A stretch of DNA of 64,000 nt from Roseiarcus sp963806935 (GCA_963806935.1 CAWEAT010000003.1:105569-169568); one strand, 5' to 3'. Shown: positions 9,392-18,842, counted from the first letter of the stretch. Notes: a model not told the origin generated them from the sequence alone. Translations and numbers: made by a program.

Positions 9392-10290
9392 ATGCCGTCG
9401 TCCGCCGTCGTTGCTACGTTGATCGCCGATCCCCGTTCGGCGCCACTGAGCGATGCCCGCATCGCGGCGTGTCGCGCAAGGCGTCGGCGGATTCGAACTC
9501 GCTGCGATGGCTCAACGACGGCGTCGCCGTCGATCTCTGCTTCAACGCTCCGATTGACGCCGTACGCGCCGCGCTGACGGCGGCGCTGGCCGGCGAGCCG
9601 GTCGACGTTATCGTGCAATCAGGCGCGGATCGCGAAAAGCGCCTCCTGGTGGCGGACATGGATTCGACGCTGATCGGCCAGGAATGCGTCGACGAGCTCG
9701 CGGCTTATGTGGGCGCGGGCGCGAAGGTCGCCGAGATCACCGAGCGCGCGATGCGGGGAGAGATCGCATTCGAGCCGGCCCTGCGCGAGCGGGTCGAGCT
9801 GCTCGCGGGATTGCCCGAAAGCGTCATTGCCGACGTTTTGAGAGATCGCATCACCTTGAACCCCGGCGCACGCACGCTTGTCCAGACGATGCGGGCGAGA
9901 GGCGCCGCCGTCGCCATCGTCTCGGGCGGCTTTCGCCAGTTCACCGGCGCGATCCGGGCTCGGCTCGGCGCCGACGAGGACCGCGCCAACGTGCTCGCGA
10001 TTCAAGGCGGCAAGCTCACCGGCAAGGTGATCGAGCCGATCCTCGGCCACGACGCCAAGCTCGGAGCGCTCAAGGAGATCGCCGCGCAAAGAGGGCTCGC
10101 GCTCAGCCAGACGCTTGCCGTCGGCGATGGCGCGAATGACCTCGCCATGCTCAAGGCCGCCGGCCTCGGCGTCGCCTACCGCGCCAAGCCCAGGGTCGCG
10201 GCAAGCGCCGACGCCCGCATCGACCACGCCGACCTCACCGCGCTCCTCTACGCGCAGGGGATTCCGCGCAAGGAGTTCGTCGAGGAGTAG
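9392..10290 (+). CDS. serB: phosphoserine phosphatase, frame broken once near N-terminus
   Basis: Last step of serine synthesis: phosphoserine to serine. The HAD motifs are plain: VADMDSTLIGQECVDELA (nucleophile DxD), VSGGFRQF, and VGDGANDLAMLKAAGLGVAY. An uninterrupted frame begins only at 9469 (273 residues), but the upstream frame from ATG 9392 encodes MPSSAVVATLIADPRSAPLS, the usual start of alphaproteobacterial SerB with its small N-terminal domain. The two frames meet at about 9473-9480, where one base is missing. With it the protein is about 299 residues, the family size. Divergent from miaA. Confidence 0.92.
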
Positions 10291-10301
10291 GGCGGTCGAC
10301 T

Positions 10302-10402
10302 GTCATCGCGAGGAGCACGCAGGGCGATGCGGCGATCCACGGGGGTGAAGGCGCTTCTCTACGGCCCCTGGATCGCCGCGTCGCTTCGCTCCTCGCGATG
10401 AC
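10302..10402. repeat. palindromic intergenic repeat after serB
   Basis: Ends are inverted copies: GTCATCGCGAGGAGC at the left and GCTCCTCGCGATGAC at the right, about 100 bases apart, with an inner pair GCGGCGATCCA / TGGATCGCCGC. This is the typical shape of a mobile intergenic palindromic element (MITE- or REP-like). It fills the gap between the convergent serB and ASCH genes. Confidence 0.75.
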
Positions 10403-10424
10403 GATTTCCTTCAGCCCCCCGTCC

Positions 10425-10805
10425 TCACTCGCCCTCGATGACCTCGACCAGCCTGAACCGCTCGCAATAAACCTCCATCCCCGGCTGAAACTCGCCTCGC
10501 CGGGTGAAATAGTCCGTGTGCGCCCGGCGCCAATAAGCAAGCGACCGGTCGCCCTCGCCCTCCTCATGCGCGAAGGCCGCGTCGACCTCCTCGAATCGCC
10601 GCCGCTCGACTTCGACCGTCTCGAGGATGGCGCGCGGCCGCCCTTGCCCGTCCTTCACGATCCACCGCTTGCCGACTATGACGCCCTTGTCGCCCTCGCT
10701 CACCGCCCAACATGTCGCGGTCTTCTTGGCCGCGAGCACGAGGTCGAGCAGTTCATCGGCAAGCGCTGGGCTGTCGCCGAAGGCGAAGCTCTCGAGGTCG
10801 GTCAT
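10425..10805 (-). CDS. ASCH domain protein
   Basis: A 126-residue protein with the ASCH fold, related to PUA-like RNA-binding domains. Visible features are AAKKTATCWAVSE near residue 25-37 (usual K-x-x-T-x-S/T region), GKRWIVKDGQGRPRAILETVEVE and the C-terminal YCERFRLVEVIE. ASCH proteins are proposed to act on RNA or modified nucleosides; a few (YqfB) hydrolyse N4-acetylcytidine. It is convergent with serB, with the palindromic repeat between them. Family assignment is by pattern; function is open. Confidence 0.75.
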   Translation of the reverse strand: MTDLESFAFGDSPALADELLDLVLAAKKTATCWAVSEGDKGVIVGKRWIVKDGQGRPRAILETVEVERRRFEEVDAAFAHEEGEGDRSLAYWRRAHTDYFTRRGEFQPGMEVYCERFRLVEVIEGE

Positions 10806-11168
10806 GGCCGGGGTCTCAAGCCCGGGCGATCTTGAAATTTTTCGACAATTCCTTTGCGAAAATCAGAATTGCCGGTAAGATCCCTGTTGCCATGAACGAG
10901 CGCTCAACAATCTCGATTGTGTGAAAAGGGAAGGATCGGAGGCCGACGTCGCGCGCCTATATCACTGGATTTATAAGCTATTTGGTCGCCGCTTGGGGCC
11001 GGAAAAAGATCAAAGCGCCGGGGCGGTCGGCGCAAGCCATTGAAAAGGCTCAAAACCGCCAAGAGAATCCAAGGCAATCCAAGCCTTTTCCTTTGTTAGT
11101 CTTGGCGAGGACTGGGCTCGGCTTGGCCAGGTTTGGGAAGATTTGGAAGCCGTCGGCGGGCGGCGGCA
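10806..11168. other. gene-free stretch with a degenerate repeat
   Basis: I see no gene here. The stretch 11067-11156 (GAATCCAAGG ... CTTGGCCAGGT ... GATTTGGA) shares ordered words with the reverse strand of 15.98-16.09 kb, so it is probably one copy of a dispersed, decayed repeat. Confidence 0.4.
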
Positions 11169-11756
11169 TCAGCCGGCCGGCTCGGGGGGCAATGGCCGGG
11201 GCAACCTCGTCCTGGCCAGGATCTCCTCAGCCAGCCCCAAGCCTCGAGCCGCGGGAATGAAGCCGTCGACGACCAGATTGGAGAGCCCATGCACGAGGCT
11301 CCACGCGGCCATGGCCGCGAGATTGTCGCTGAGCGGCCTCTGGTCGAAGTCGGCGACGCCTCGCAGCAGCAATGCTTCGACGCCGTCGGTCGCGGCCTGA
11401 AGCGCCGGATATTTCGCCCGCTCGGCCAGGACGGGCCCGAACATCAGGCGAAAAAGCCCCCGATTCTGCCGGGCGAACTCGACATAGGCGAGGCCCGCGC
11501 GGCTCAGCGGATTGACCCCGCGCGTCGCGCCCTCCATCGCGGCGCCGAGCTCGCGGAAGCCTTCGGCGGCGACGGAAGCGAGGAGGTCTTCCTTGCTGGT
11601 GAAATGGCGATAGGCGGCGGTCGCCGACACGCCGACCCGCCGGGCGGTCTCACGCAGTCCAACCGCCTGCATGCCGCTCTCGTCGAGAATTTGCCGGGCC
11701 GCGGCCACGAGGGCGGTCGGCAGATTGCCATGTCGATAAGGGCGTAGAGCACGCAT
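11169..11756 (-). CDS. TetR family transcriptional regulator
   Basis: A 195-residue regulator. The N-terminal helix-turn-helix is standard: LVAARQILDESGMQAVG-type helix 1, RETARRVGVSATAAYRHFTSKEDLLASVAAEGF. The C-terminal half (FARQNRGLFRLMFGPVLAE) is like the WHG-type C-terminal ligand domain common in proteobacterial TetR proteins. Ligand and targets are unknown. It is separated from ureG by 75 bases on the same strand and lies downstream of it, so it may or may not be in the urease accessory operon. Confidence 0.88.
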   Translation of the reverse strand: MRALRPYRHGNLPTALVAAARQILDESGMQAVGLRETARRVGVSATAAYRHFTSKEDLLASVAAEGFRELGAAMEGATRGVNPLSRAGLAYVEFARQNRGLFRLMFGPVLAERAKYPALQAATDGVEALLLRGVADFDQRPLSDNLAAMAAWSLVHGLSNLVVDGFIPAARGLGLAEEILARTRLPRPLPPEPAG

Positions 11757-11831
11757 TCGGGGCCGCCTATCGTGCTGTGTTCACGGTGTCAACGCGCGGC
11801 GCCGTCAGGAGTTCCCGGATGCCTGCTGCTT

Positions 11832-12452
11832 TCAGGCCCCCTTAAGTCCGCCCTTGGCGTGGAGGAACTCGACGATCGCATCGAGGCCGGCGCCGGTCTT
11901 CATATTGGCCATCACGAACGGACGGCCCTTGCGCATGGCCGCCGCGTCGCGCGCCATGACCTCGAGCGAAGCCCCTACGTAAGGCGCAAGGTCGACCTTG
12001 TTGATGACCAGCAGGTCCGATCGTGTCACTCCCGGGCCGCCTTTGCGCGGTATTTTCTCCCCGCCGGAGACGTCGATGACATAGATCGTGATGTCGGCGA
12101 GCTCGGGCGAGAAGGTCGCCGCGAGATTGTCGCCGCCCGATTCGATGAGGATGAGGTCAAGATCGGTGAAGCGCCGGCGCATCTCCGAGACCGCCGCGAG
12201 GTTGATCGAGGCGTCCTCGCGGATTGCGGTATGGGGACAGCCGCCGGTCTCGACGCCGATGATCCGCTCGGGGGCGAGTGCGCCGGCCTCGACCAGAATG
12301 CGGGCGTCTTCCTTCGTGTAGATGTCGTTGGTGATCGCGGCGATCTCGATCTTGTCGCGCAGGCGCTTGCAAAGCTTTTCCATCAGCGCCGTCTTGCCCG
12401 AGCCGACCGGCCCGCCGACGCCTACGCGCAGTGGCTGATCATGCGCGCTCAT
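11832..12452 (-). CDS. ureG: urease accessory GTPase UreG
   Basis: GTPase that drives nickel delivery to urease, in complex with UreF and UreD. In 206 residues it has the P-loop GGPVGSGKTALMEKL (about residues 13-27), the nickel-binding CPH motif in GGCPHTAIRED, the switch region LILIESGGDNLAATFSPELAD and the base-recognition NKVDLAPYVG. Length and motifs are typical. The start codon overlaps the end of ureF by four bases, so ureE, ureF and ureG are translationally coupled. No ureD or ureABC follows within the window. Confidence 0.96.
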   Translation of the reverse strand: MSAHDQPLRVGVGGPVGSGKTALMEKLCKRLRDKIEIAAITNDIYTKEDARILVEAGALAPERIIGVETGGCPHTAIREDASINLAAVSEMRRRFTDLDLILIESGGDNLAATFSPELADITIYVIDVSGGEKIPRKGGPGVTRSDLLVINKVDLAPYVGASLEVMARDAAAMRKGRPFVMANMKTGAGLDAIVEFLHAKGGLKGA

Positions 12453-13147
12453 GAGCGGAACAGTCTCGAATACTGGCTCTCGTGCCGCATGGCGGCGATA
12501 TCTGAGCGAAACGCCGCGCCGCCAAGATCGGCGAGGCTTGCGCCTTGAGCCGCGCGCGCCAGAGCGCGAACTGGCGGCAGGAGCGCGGCAAGGATCCTTT
12601 GACCGTCCGTCTGCCCGATTGGCCCAAGGCGCAAGGCGGCGGAGACGAGATTGGCGGTCTGGGCGAGGGCGAAAGCCTCGAGGCTGGCTCCCAGCGGCAG
12701 GCCATGGCCGCTTGCCGCCGCGGCGACAGCGATCGGATAGGCAATGCGCGCCTCGGGCGCCTGCCCGAGGCGCCGCAACGGCTCACAATCCCAGGCTGCA
12801 CGCGCCACAGCGACGAACGCCGCTCCCTGCGCCGTGGTCTCGAGACGGCGTTCGGCCGATGGAGTGAGGGCGACCGCGAGGGCGTTCGTTTCGATGAGCG
12901 CCGGCCAGTCCGCTGCGGCCGCGGCGCAAAATGCGGCCGAGAACAGAAAGGCGTCCGAGCGCGGCGCTCCGTATTCGACGAGGTCCACGAGCCAGGCCTC
13001 GAGCGATTGGGCGTCAACGATGTCGCCCGCTTCCACAGCCCACTCGAGCCCGTGCGAATAGGCGAAGGCGCCGACCGGAAATCCCGGCGAAAACCAGATG
13101 AGGAGCGGCAGCAGCGAGGTCCCCTCAGCCTTGGCGGTCGTGTCCAT
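12449..13147 (-). CDS. ureF: urease accessory protein UreF
   Basis: Partner of UreD and UreG in the urease activation complex. About 232 residues; LPLLIWFSPGFPVGAFAYSH followed by GLEWAVEAG is the family signature near the N-terminus, and the C-terminal DIAAMRHESQYSRLFRS is the usual conserved tail that binds UreG. The start is placed at ATG 13147 (MDTTAKAEGTS), which overlaps the end of ureE by 23 bases; codons further upstream only read the His-rich tail of ureE in another frame. Part of the ureE-ureF-ureG operon. Confidence 0.93.
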   Translation of the reverse strand: MDTTAKAEGTSLLPLLIWFSPGFPVGAFAYSHGLEWAVEAGDIVDAQSLEAWLVDLVEYGAPRSDAFLFSAAFCAAAAADWPALIETNALAVALTPSAERRLETTAQGAAFVAVARAAWDCEPLRRLGQAPEARIAYPIAVAAAASGHGLPLGASLEAFALAQTANLVSAALRLGPIGQTDGQRILAALLPPVRALARAAQGASLADLGGAAFRSDIAAMRHESQYSRLFRS

Positions 13148-13739
13148 GCTCGTGTCCGTGGCCGTGATGGGAGTCGTGGGCGTGGATGGAGCCATGATCA
13201 TGGTCGTGATGGTGATGCTCTCCATGGTCGGCCGCGTGATCGTGCTTATGGCCGTGTCCGTGGCCGGGACCATGGTCGTGATGGTGGGCTCTCGCAGCGT
13301 CCGTTTCGCCTTTCACATAGGCGCCGCCCTCGGGATTGAACGGCGCTTCGAGGGGGACGACCCGCGCGCCAAGCCCATTTGCCATCGCCTCGATGACGGG
13401 ATCGCGGCGGATACGCAGCGCCTTCGGCAAAATCTCGGTCGGTAGATGGCGGTTGCCGAGATGCCAGGCGACGCGGGCCAGATCGAGCCCGTCGGCGGTC
13501 CTGATCTCCGCCAGCGGTTCGGGCGCGGCCACGACTTCGACAATGCGGCCGTCCTCGAGGCGCAAACCATCCCCGCCACGCAGCATTGCAGCTTCCGTCA
13601 GATCGAGCAGGAAAGCGAGGCCGCCGACGCCCGTCATCGCCACGCGCCGGCGGTAGCGCTCGTCAAAATCGAGCACCACCGTGTCGGCCGGCGCGCCGTT
13701 CCAGTGGCCGGCGGCTATCACTTTGTCGGCACGCAGCAT
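13125..13739 (-). CDS. ureE: urease accessory nickel chaperone UreE with His-rich tail
   Basis: Delivers nickel to the urease activation complex. From ATG 13739 it has about 204 residues: an N-terminal UreE domain (MLRADKVIAAG, VVLDFDERYRRRVAM, LLDLTEAAMLRGGDGL) and a C-terminal metal-binding domain (VAWHLGNRHLPTEI with the conserved His). The last 50 residues are extremely rich in His and Asp, about 20 histidines, a nickel reservoir known from Klebsiella-type UreE. It is the first gene of the ureE-ureF-ureG operon and lies directly beside rnpB, so no ureC is upstream. Confidence 0.95.
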   Translation of the reverse strand: MLRADKVIAAGHWNGAPADTVVLDFDERYRRRVAMTGVGGLAFLLDLTEAAMLRGGDGLRLEDGRIVEVVAAPEPLAEIRTADGLDLARVAWHLGNRHLPTEILPKALRIRRDPVIEAMANGLGARVVPLEAPFNPEGGAYVKGETDAARAHHHDHGPGHGHGHKHDHAADHGEHHHHDHDHGSIHAHDSHHGHGHEHGHDRQG

Positions 13740-13812
13740 AGTCGCCTTTCCGCGGCTTCCACCGGTCACGTCGCTCAGAGAGCCGAACGACTTTGAACGA
13801 GAAGCGAAAAGA

Positions 13813-14222
<410 letters not shown>

Positions 14223-14462
14223 TGGCAGGGCATATGCGGCCGAAGCGACGGCGGTCAAGGACAATCGGATGAGAATCAGCGCGCGGACGGAACTCGCGCC
14301 GGGGCTTGTTCATTTGAAGCTTTGCATGAATTGTGGGATTGTGGCGGCGGGCGGGAGACCGACAGCTTGCGCCGCCTCGTTCGGGCTTGACGGGGTCGAG
14401 GGCGGGCAAACGCGGATTTTGGGGCCCTTTTTGGGGGCAAGACGGACGGGAGAACGAACCGA

Positions 14463-14792
14463 ATGAGAAGAATTATCGGCCTTTCGATGGCGCTCGCCGC
14501 CGCGGTCTCGGTATCTGCCTGTGAGACGCCGCAGCAGCAGAACGCCCTGGTCGGCGGGGCGCTGGGCGCCGGGACCGGCGCTCTGATCGGTTCAGCGGTC
14601 TCCGGCGGCAGCGCCGGGGGCGCGCTCGCGGGCGCTGCGATCGGCGCGGGCTCGGGAGCGATGATCGGGGCCGCTGCGACGCCCCAGCCAGCCTACTATG
14701 GCGGGCCGGCCTACGGCGCGCCGCCGCCGCGCCGCTGCGCCCAGTGGGCCTACGATTACAACAACAATCGGGTCTGCACCGCTTTCTATTGA
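14463..14792 (+). CDS. glycine-zipper lipoprotein (copy 1)
   Basis: A 109-residue protein with signal sequence MRRIIGLSMALAAAVSVSAC, a lipobox ending at Cys20, then a long glycine-zipper segment (GGALGAGTGALIGSAVSGGS and GALAGAAIGAGSGAMIGA) able to form a membrane hairpin. The tail ends RCAQWAYDYNNNRVCTAFY. Such glycine-zipper lipoproteins of the outer envelope are common in alphaproteobacteria, with no certain function. The gene directly downstream is a paralogue, with only a 20-base gap and a clear GGGGAGGAAA ribosome binding site, so this is a tandem duplication in one operon. Confidence 0.75.
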   Translation: MRRIIGLSMALAAAVSVSACETPQQQNALVGGALGAGTGALIGSAVSGGSAGGALAGAAIGAGSGAMIGAAATPQPAYYGGPAYGAPPPRRCAQWAYDYNNNRVCTAFY

Positions 14793-14812
14793 GTTCTCAA
14801 GGGGAGGAAAAC

Positions 14813-15101
14813 ATGAGGAAAATTGCTCTTACGCTGGCGTTCGCTTGCGCGGCCGCAGTGTCGGGCTGCTACACGCCGCAACAGCAGACCGGCACCCTCG
14901 CCGGCGGCGCGATCGGCGCAGGAACTGGCGCGCTGATCGGATCGGCGGTTTCCGGCGGCAGCGCCGGCGGCGCCATCGCGGGCGGCATCATCGGCGCCGG
15001 GACAGGCGCGCTGGTCGGCAATGCCGTCACGGCTCGCCCGGCGCTGCGCGCAATGGGGCTGGGATCCCAACGGCAACCGCGTCTGCACCGCCTTTTACTG
15101 A
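14813..15101 (+). CDS. glycine-zipper lipoprotein (copy 2), frame broken once
   Basis: Paralogue of the preceding gene: signal MRKIALTLAFACAAAVSGC, then TPQQQTGTLAGGAIGAGTGA and a second zipper half. The straight frame runs off into unrelated sequence, but a shift near 15028-15042 restores ARRCAQWGWDPNGNRVCTAF and a stop at 15099-15101, matching the tail of copy 1. The 289-base span leaves one base over, agreeing with one extra base. Lipid attachment at Cys19 is predicted. Function unknown; probably co-transcribed with copy 1. Confidence 0.72.
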
Positions 15102-15191
15102 TATCCGCTCTTCCCGCGTCATGGCTAAAGCTGGCGCCATGACGCGGCGCGCCTGCGTCAGCCGTGGGGCTTTGGCGCTTCTCTCCCCCAC

Positions 15192-15962
15192 ATGACCACA
15201 CGTCTTCCCGACAGTCCGCTCGCTGCTCGCTTCCTTGATTCGCCCAATCATGGCGAGCGGCGTGGCCGCGGACGGCCCGATTGCCTCATTCTGCACTATA
15301 CCGGCATGCCGACGGGCGAGGCCGCGCTCAAGGTTCTGCTTAACCCTGCTTCCGAAGTCTCGGCGCATTATCTGGTTTGGGAGGACGGCGCGATCGACCA
15401 GTTGGTCGCCGAGAGCGATCGGGCGTGGCACGCCGGCAAAGCGCTGTGGAAGGGCGAAAGCGATCTCAACTCGGCCTCGATCGGGGTCGAGATCGTCAAT
15501 CCTGGCCATGACGGCGGTTCGCCCCCGTTTCCGGAACGCCAGGTCGCGGCGACGATCGCGCTCGGGCGCGACGTCTGCGCCCGCTGGGGAATATCGCCCG
15601 AACGCGTGCTCGCGCATTCCGACGTCGCGCCGGCGCGCAAGCAGGACCCGGGCGAAGCGTTCCCGTGGGAGCGGTTGTGGCGGTCCGGCCTCGGCCACTG
15701 GACCAAGCCTGCGCCGCTGTCGGGCGACGCGCTTTTCGCCAACGAGGAGGAAGGGCCGCCGGTGCGGGCGCTGCAGGCGATGCTCGCCCTTTACGGCTAT
15801 GGCGTGGAGATCACGGGCGTTTATGACCGCCAGACCCGGCAATCGGTCGCGGCGTTCCAACGCCACTTCCGGCCGGCGCGGGTCGACGGCGAGGCGGATG
15901 CTTCGACCGTAGCGACCTTGAAGGCGCTTATCGATGGCTTAAGGCGAAAGTCCGGGAGATGA
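15192..15962 (+). CDS. N-acetylmuramoyl-L-alanine amidase (AmpD-type) with peptidoglycan-binding domain
   Basis: A 256-residue zinc amidase of the Amidase_2 fold. Zinc ligands are visible in CLILHYTGM (His) and in LAHSDVAPARKQDPGEAFPW (His and Asp), with the AWHAGK block and the conserved Glu in SIGVEIVNPG between them. Residues about 185-250 (PPVRALQAMLALYGYGVE ... TRQSVAAFQRHFRP) are a PG_binding_1 domain. There is no signal peptide, as in cytosolic AmpD enzymes that recycle anhydromuropeptides; the added binding domain resembles AmiD. It cleaves the bond between muramic acid and L-alanine. Start ATG 15192. Confidence 0.88.
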   Translation: MTTRLPDSPLAARFLDSPNHGERRGRGRPDCLILHYTGMPTGEAALKVLLNPASEVSAHYLVWEDGAIDQLVAESDRAWHAGKALWKGESDLNSASIGVEIVNPGHDGGSPPFPERQVAATIALGRDVCARWGISPERVLAHSDVAPARKQDPGEAFPWERLWRSGLGHWTKPAPLSGDALFANEEEGPPVRALQAMLALYGYGVEITGVYDRQTRQSVAAFQRHFRPARVDGEADASTVATLKALIDGLRRKSGR

Positions 15963-16693
15963 GCCCGGAGCGGTCATCGGGAGGCCAAGCCTTTCCAAAG
16001 GTATCCAAATCCGCGGCCGCCCCAGCCGAATCCTGACCATACCTGGCCAAGGAATTTGGCTTGTTTTCCTTGGATTCCCTTGTCCGGATTGGGACTTTTC
16101 AAGGGGTTACGCCGATTGCCGGCCAGTTTCGCCTTGTCTCCGTCCAAGGACAAATTGACGCTCGCGGCATAGGCGAGTCTCGGCGGACGGCTTTGCGACT
16201 TGGTCGATCGAGGGGTCGTCATTGGATGATAATAGCACCGGAGTCGCCTTTTCAGAAGAAATTGTCGCGGAAAAATTTGCCAGCCAAAGCCGGTCGTTCC
16301 GATAAGTTTGGCCTCTTCGGCGCTGGCCGCACGACCACCAAAACAACCGGACTGCTGCAAGAGAGGGCATGGGCCGCCCGGTGTGTCGCCTTCGCGCCGG
16401 CGCTCAGTCCAGCGCCGCTAGGCATATCGAACAAAGCTGACTTGCAATCGTCTCGCGTACGCTACGGCATAGATCCTTTTCTTCTGAAATGGTCATGTCG
16501 AAGTATCATCGTTGATTTAATGTTCTACAGAGCGATCTAATCCTTATTATACTGTTCAGATCGCCTTGGTTCCGCGAGTATTAACCAAATATTAACTATA
16601 ACGTTCGAGCTTCATGGCATCGATAACTGTCACGTTCATCGCCAATCAAGGTTATGGCGGCGGGGGCGAGACTGGTTCTCCGGGAGTAAGAAC
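15963..16693. other. long gene-free region, AT-rich in its second half
   Basis: No supported gene. The reverse strand of 15980-16090 holds words shared in the same order with 11067-11156 (GAATCCAAGG, CTTGGCCAGG, GATTTGGA), a probable dispersed repeat. From about 16440 to 16620 the sequence is clearly AT-richer (for example TTAACCAAATATTAACTATA) and probably holds the promoter of the next gene. Confidence 0.4.
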
Positions 16694-17753
16694 ATGACCG
16701 CTGCTCGTCGCCAAGCGAATCCGCAACCGGCGCCTGGCGACAAGCTTCGAAACCGGTCCTTCGCCAGAAGCCCTCGACAATCACCTCATCATCGCCGGAA
16801 CGGGTCGGGCGGGAACAAGCTTTCTGGTCCGCTATTTGACCGAGCTTGGCCTGGACACCACGCTATCCAGAAATGGGGACCGGGCGGATTGGGATGTCGA
16901 GGCGAACGCCGGCCTCGAAAACCTGCTGGTTTCCGGCGACAACCTTCCCTATGTCGTCAAGTCGCCTTGGATCAGCGAGTATATCGATCAAATCTTGGGT
17001 GAGAAGCGATTCAGGATCGACGCGTTCATTGTGCCGGTGCGCGATCTGGTCGAAGCAGCCACAAGCCGCGTAGTCCTGGAGCAGCGGTCGATTCACCAAC
17101 ACAATCCCTGGATGGCGGACAGGCTCGACAAAACATGGGAAACCTACGGCCATACCGCAGGCGGGTTGGTCTATTCGCTCAACCCTCTCGATCAGGCGCG
17201 ATTGCTGGCGGTTCAGTTTCATCGCCTGGTCCTCAAGGCGTCCGAGGCGGGCATCCCGATTGTTTTTCCGGTTTTCCCCAGAATTGCGACCGACTGGGAA
17301 TATCTCCATAAGTGCTTGCGGCCAATCCTGCCGCGAGACATCTCCGAAGACGCCGCTCGCGCTGCCCACGCGAGTGTCGCCAATGCGGCCAAGATTCGGG
17401 TCACGCGCGAGATTTTCAAGGATGCGCCCGGCAACGCCGCTTACCGAAGGCAGCCGCGGCCCGAGCCCCATTACCCAAGCCCGATCGAGGTCGACAACAT
17501 CGCGCTTCGGCGCGAAATCAGCCGGCTTCGGCAGGACCAACTGTCCGTGCAGGAATTGTCAGCGCAAGCGGCGGACCGACTGGAGGCTGAGATTTCGGAG
17601 TTGCGGGCCGCGAAGGCTGAAGCTGAGCGGGAGAGAGCGGGCCTTGACGCCGCCCTTCAACGAATCCGGCACAAGCTCGAGCGAAAATCAATCAAGTACA
17701 AAATGAGGCGCATCCTGCGGCTCGTGAACCGCGCGCCGGCGTTCGGGGTTTGA
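16694..17753 (+). CDS. sulfotransferase-like P-loop protein with C-terminal coiled coil; probable frame break near start
   Basis: The main frame reads LDNHLIIAGTGRAGTSFLVR followed by YLTELGLDTT, resembling the 5'-phosphosulfate loop of sulfotransferase-like proteins (G-T-G-R-x-G-T-S-F). It continues through FIVPVRDLVEAATSRVVLEQ and a 50-residue coiled coil (IALRREISRLRQDQLSVQEL ... AKAEAERERAGLDAAL) to a basic tail. This frame has no good ATG upstream of the P-loop, while an ATG at 16694 lies in another frame (MTAARRQANPQPAPGDKL), so one indel between 16700 and 16800 is likely; the span has one base over. Function is unknown; a role in modifying surface polysaccharide is only a guess. Confidence 0.6.
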
Positions 17754-17854
17754 ATTTCGCCGTCGCCGCGCGAGCACCCCATGCAGCCGCTCCAGCGACA
17801 TTCCCAGCGGGGGACGTCTCGCGCCTAAGATGTTGGCGCTTCAGTTCGCGCAAG

Positions 17855-17930
17855 CCTGTCATGCCCGCGAAAGCGGGCATCCAGCCGGCTCGACGGAACT
17901 CTAGATTCCCGCTTTCGCGGGAATGACAGG
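17855..17930. repeat. CCTGTCATGCCCGCGAAAGC-type palindromic repeat
   Basis: Begins CCTGTCATGCCCGCGAAAGC and ends GCTTTCGCGGGAATGACAGG, with two internal hairpins around CGCGAAAGCG. This is the widespread proteobacterial intergenic palindrome. It sits within a 470-base region (17754-18225) in which I see no other feature. Confidence 0.8.
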
Positions 17931-18225
17931 ACGGCCGATTGGTTCGAGCCGCCGTTCGCAATCGCGCAGGGAATCGTCCTGCTGGTGTTCATTGTCCTTG
18001 GCGTATTGGCGGCGAGGCGATTCCGGCCCGGGAGCGAGGCGCGTGCGTAAGGACGGTGCTTCTTGCGCAGGGCGGCCGACCGCCTCGAATTCGCGGCGGC
18101 TGCTTCATGCTCATCAACGTGACGCCTGGCGCGGCGCGCAGCGTCTCGCGGAGCGTGATAGGCGTCACACCGCGCCGGCAGCTGTTATGTTTACCTCCCT
18201 TCGGTGACGGCAGGGGAGGAATGCA

Positions 18226-18543
18226 ATGGCGGTGACGGGCATAGAGTGGCACGGGTTTTCCGGCTGGGGCAACGGCTACCAGACGGTGGACATCAACATC
18301 GCCCCCTCCACGGTCGGCGTGCAGACCGCGCTCTACGGGCAATCGGGGGGCGGCACGAACTTCACCGGAATCAAGCACTATCGCCAGAGGCAGTCCGACG
18401 GCTCCGATCGAGACGTCGACTTCGGCGACTGGACCTCGTGGCCGCCGGTCATCTTCGACCATATCAGCTCGGTCACCATCGCGACCGCGACCGGCGACAG
18501 TCAGCAAGCATGGCTGACCGCCCGCATGGACTATTGGGGGTAG
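18226..18543 (+). CDS. hypothetical protein, 105 residues
   Basis: Begins MAVTGIEWHGFSGWGNGYQT with a GGGGAGGA ribosome binding site a few bases before the ATG. It is rich in Gly, Thr and aromatic residues, alternates hydrophobic and polar residues (HISSVTIATATG, AWLTARMDYWG) and is probably all-beta, with no signal peptide or cysteine. I do not recognise the family. The next small gene starts three bases after its stop, so the two are likely translated from one message. Confidence 0.55.
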   Translation: MAVTGIEWHGFSGWGNGYQTVDINIAPSTVGVQTALYGQSGGGTNFTGIKHYRQRQSDGSDRDVDFGDWTSWPPVIFDHISSVTIATATGDSQQAWLTARMDYWG

Positions 18544-18545
18544 AT

Positions 18546-18842
18546 ATGCAGTTCCAAACGACACGTTCCCAGGTCGTAAGCTCGACGCGGTGCTGCGTCG
18601 TCTTCGATCCCGCCGACGGCAAAATTGCCCATGTCCATCGCGTCGTGACCATGGAGGGCGCCAAGGAAACCTCGGAAAAGGAGGCGGAAGCCCGCACCCG
18701 GCATCTCGCCCGGTCGCTTGGGCTCAGCGTCGACAGGTTCGAGATCATCCATGTCGACGCCAAGACGCTCGCTCCCGGCCACCGGTTTTCCGTCGATCTG
18801 AAGTCGCGCAAATTGGTCGGGACGCCGATCCGCCGGCCGTAA
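18546..18842 (+). CDS. hypothetical protein, 98 residues
   Basis: MQFQTTRSQVVSSTRCCVVF opens a small soluble protein with a central Glu/Lys-rich helix (AKETSEKEAEARTRHLARSL) and a beta-rich end (RFEIIHVDAKTLAPGHRFSV). It begins three bases after the stop of the preceding gene, which argues for a two-gene operon. No family is recognised. Confidence 0.55.
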   Translation: MQFQTTRSQVVSSTRCCVVFDPADGKIAHVHRVVTMEGAKETSEKEAEARTRHLARSLGLSVDRFEIIHVDAKTLAPGHRFSVDLKSRKLVGTPIRRP

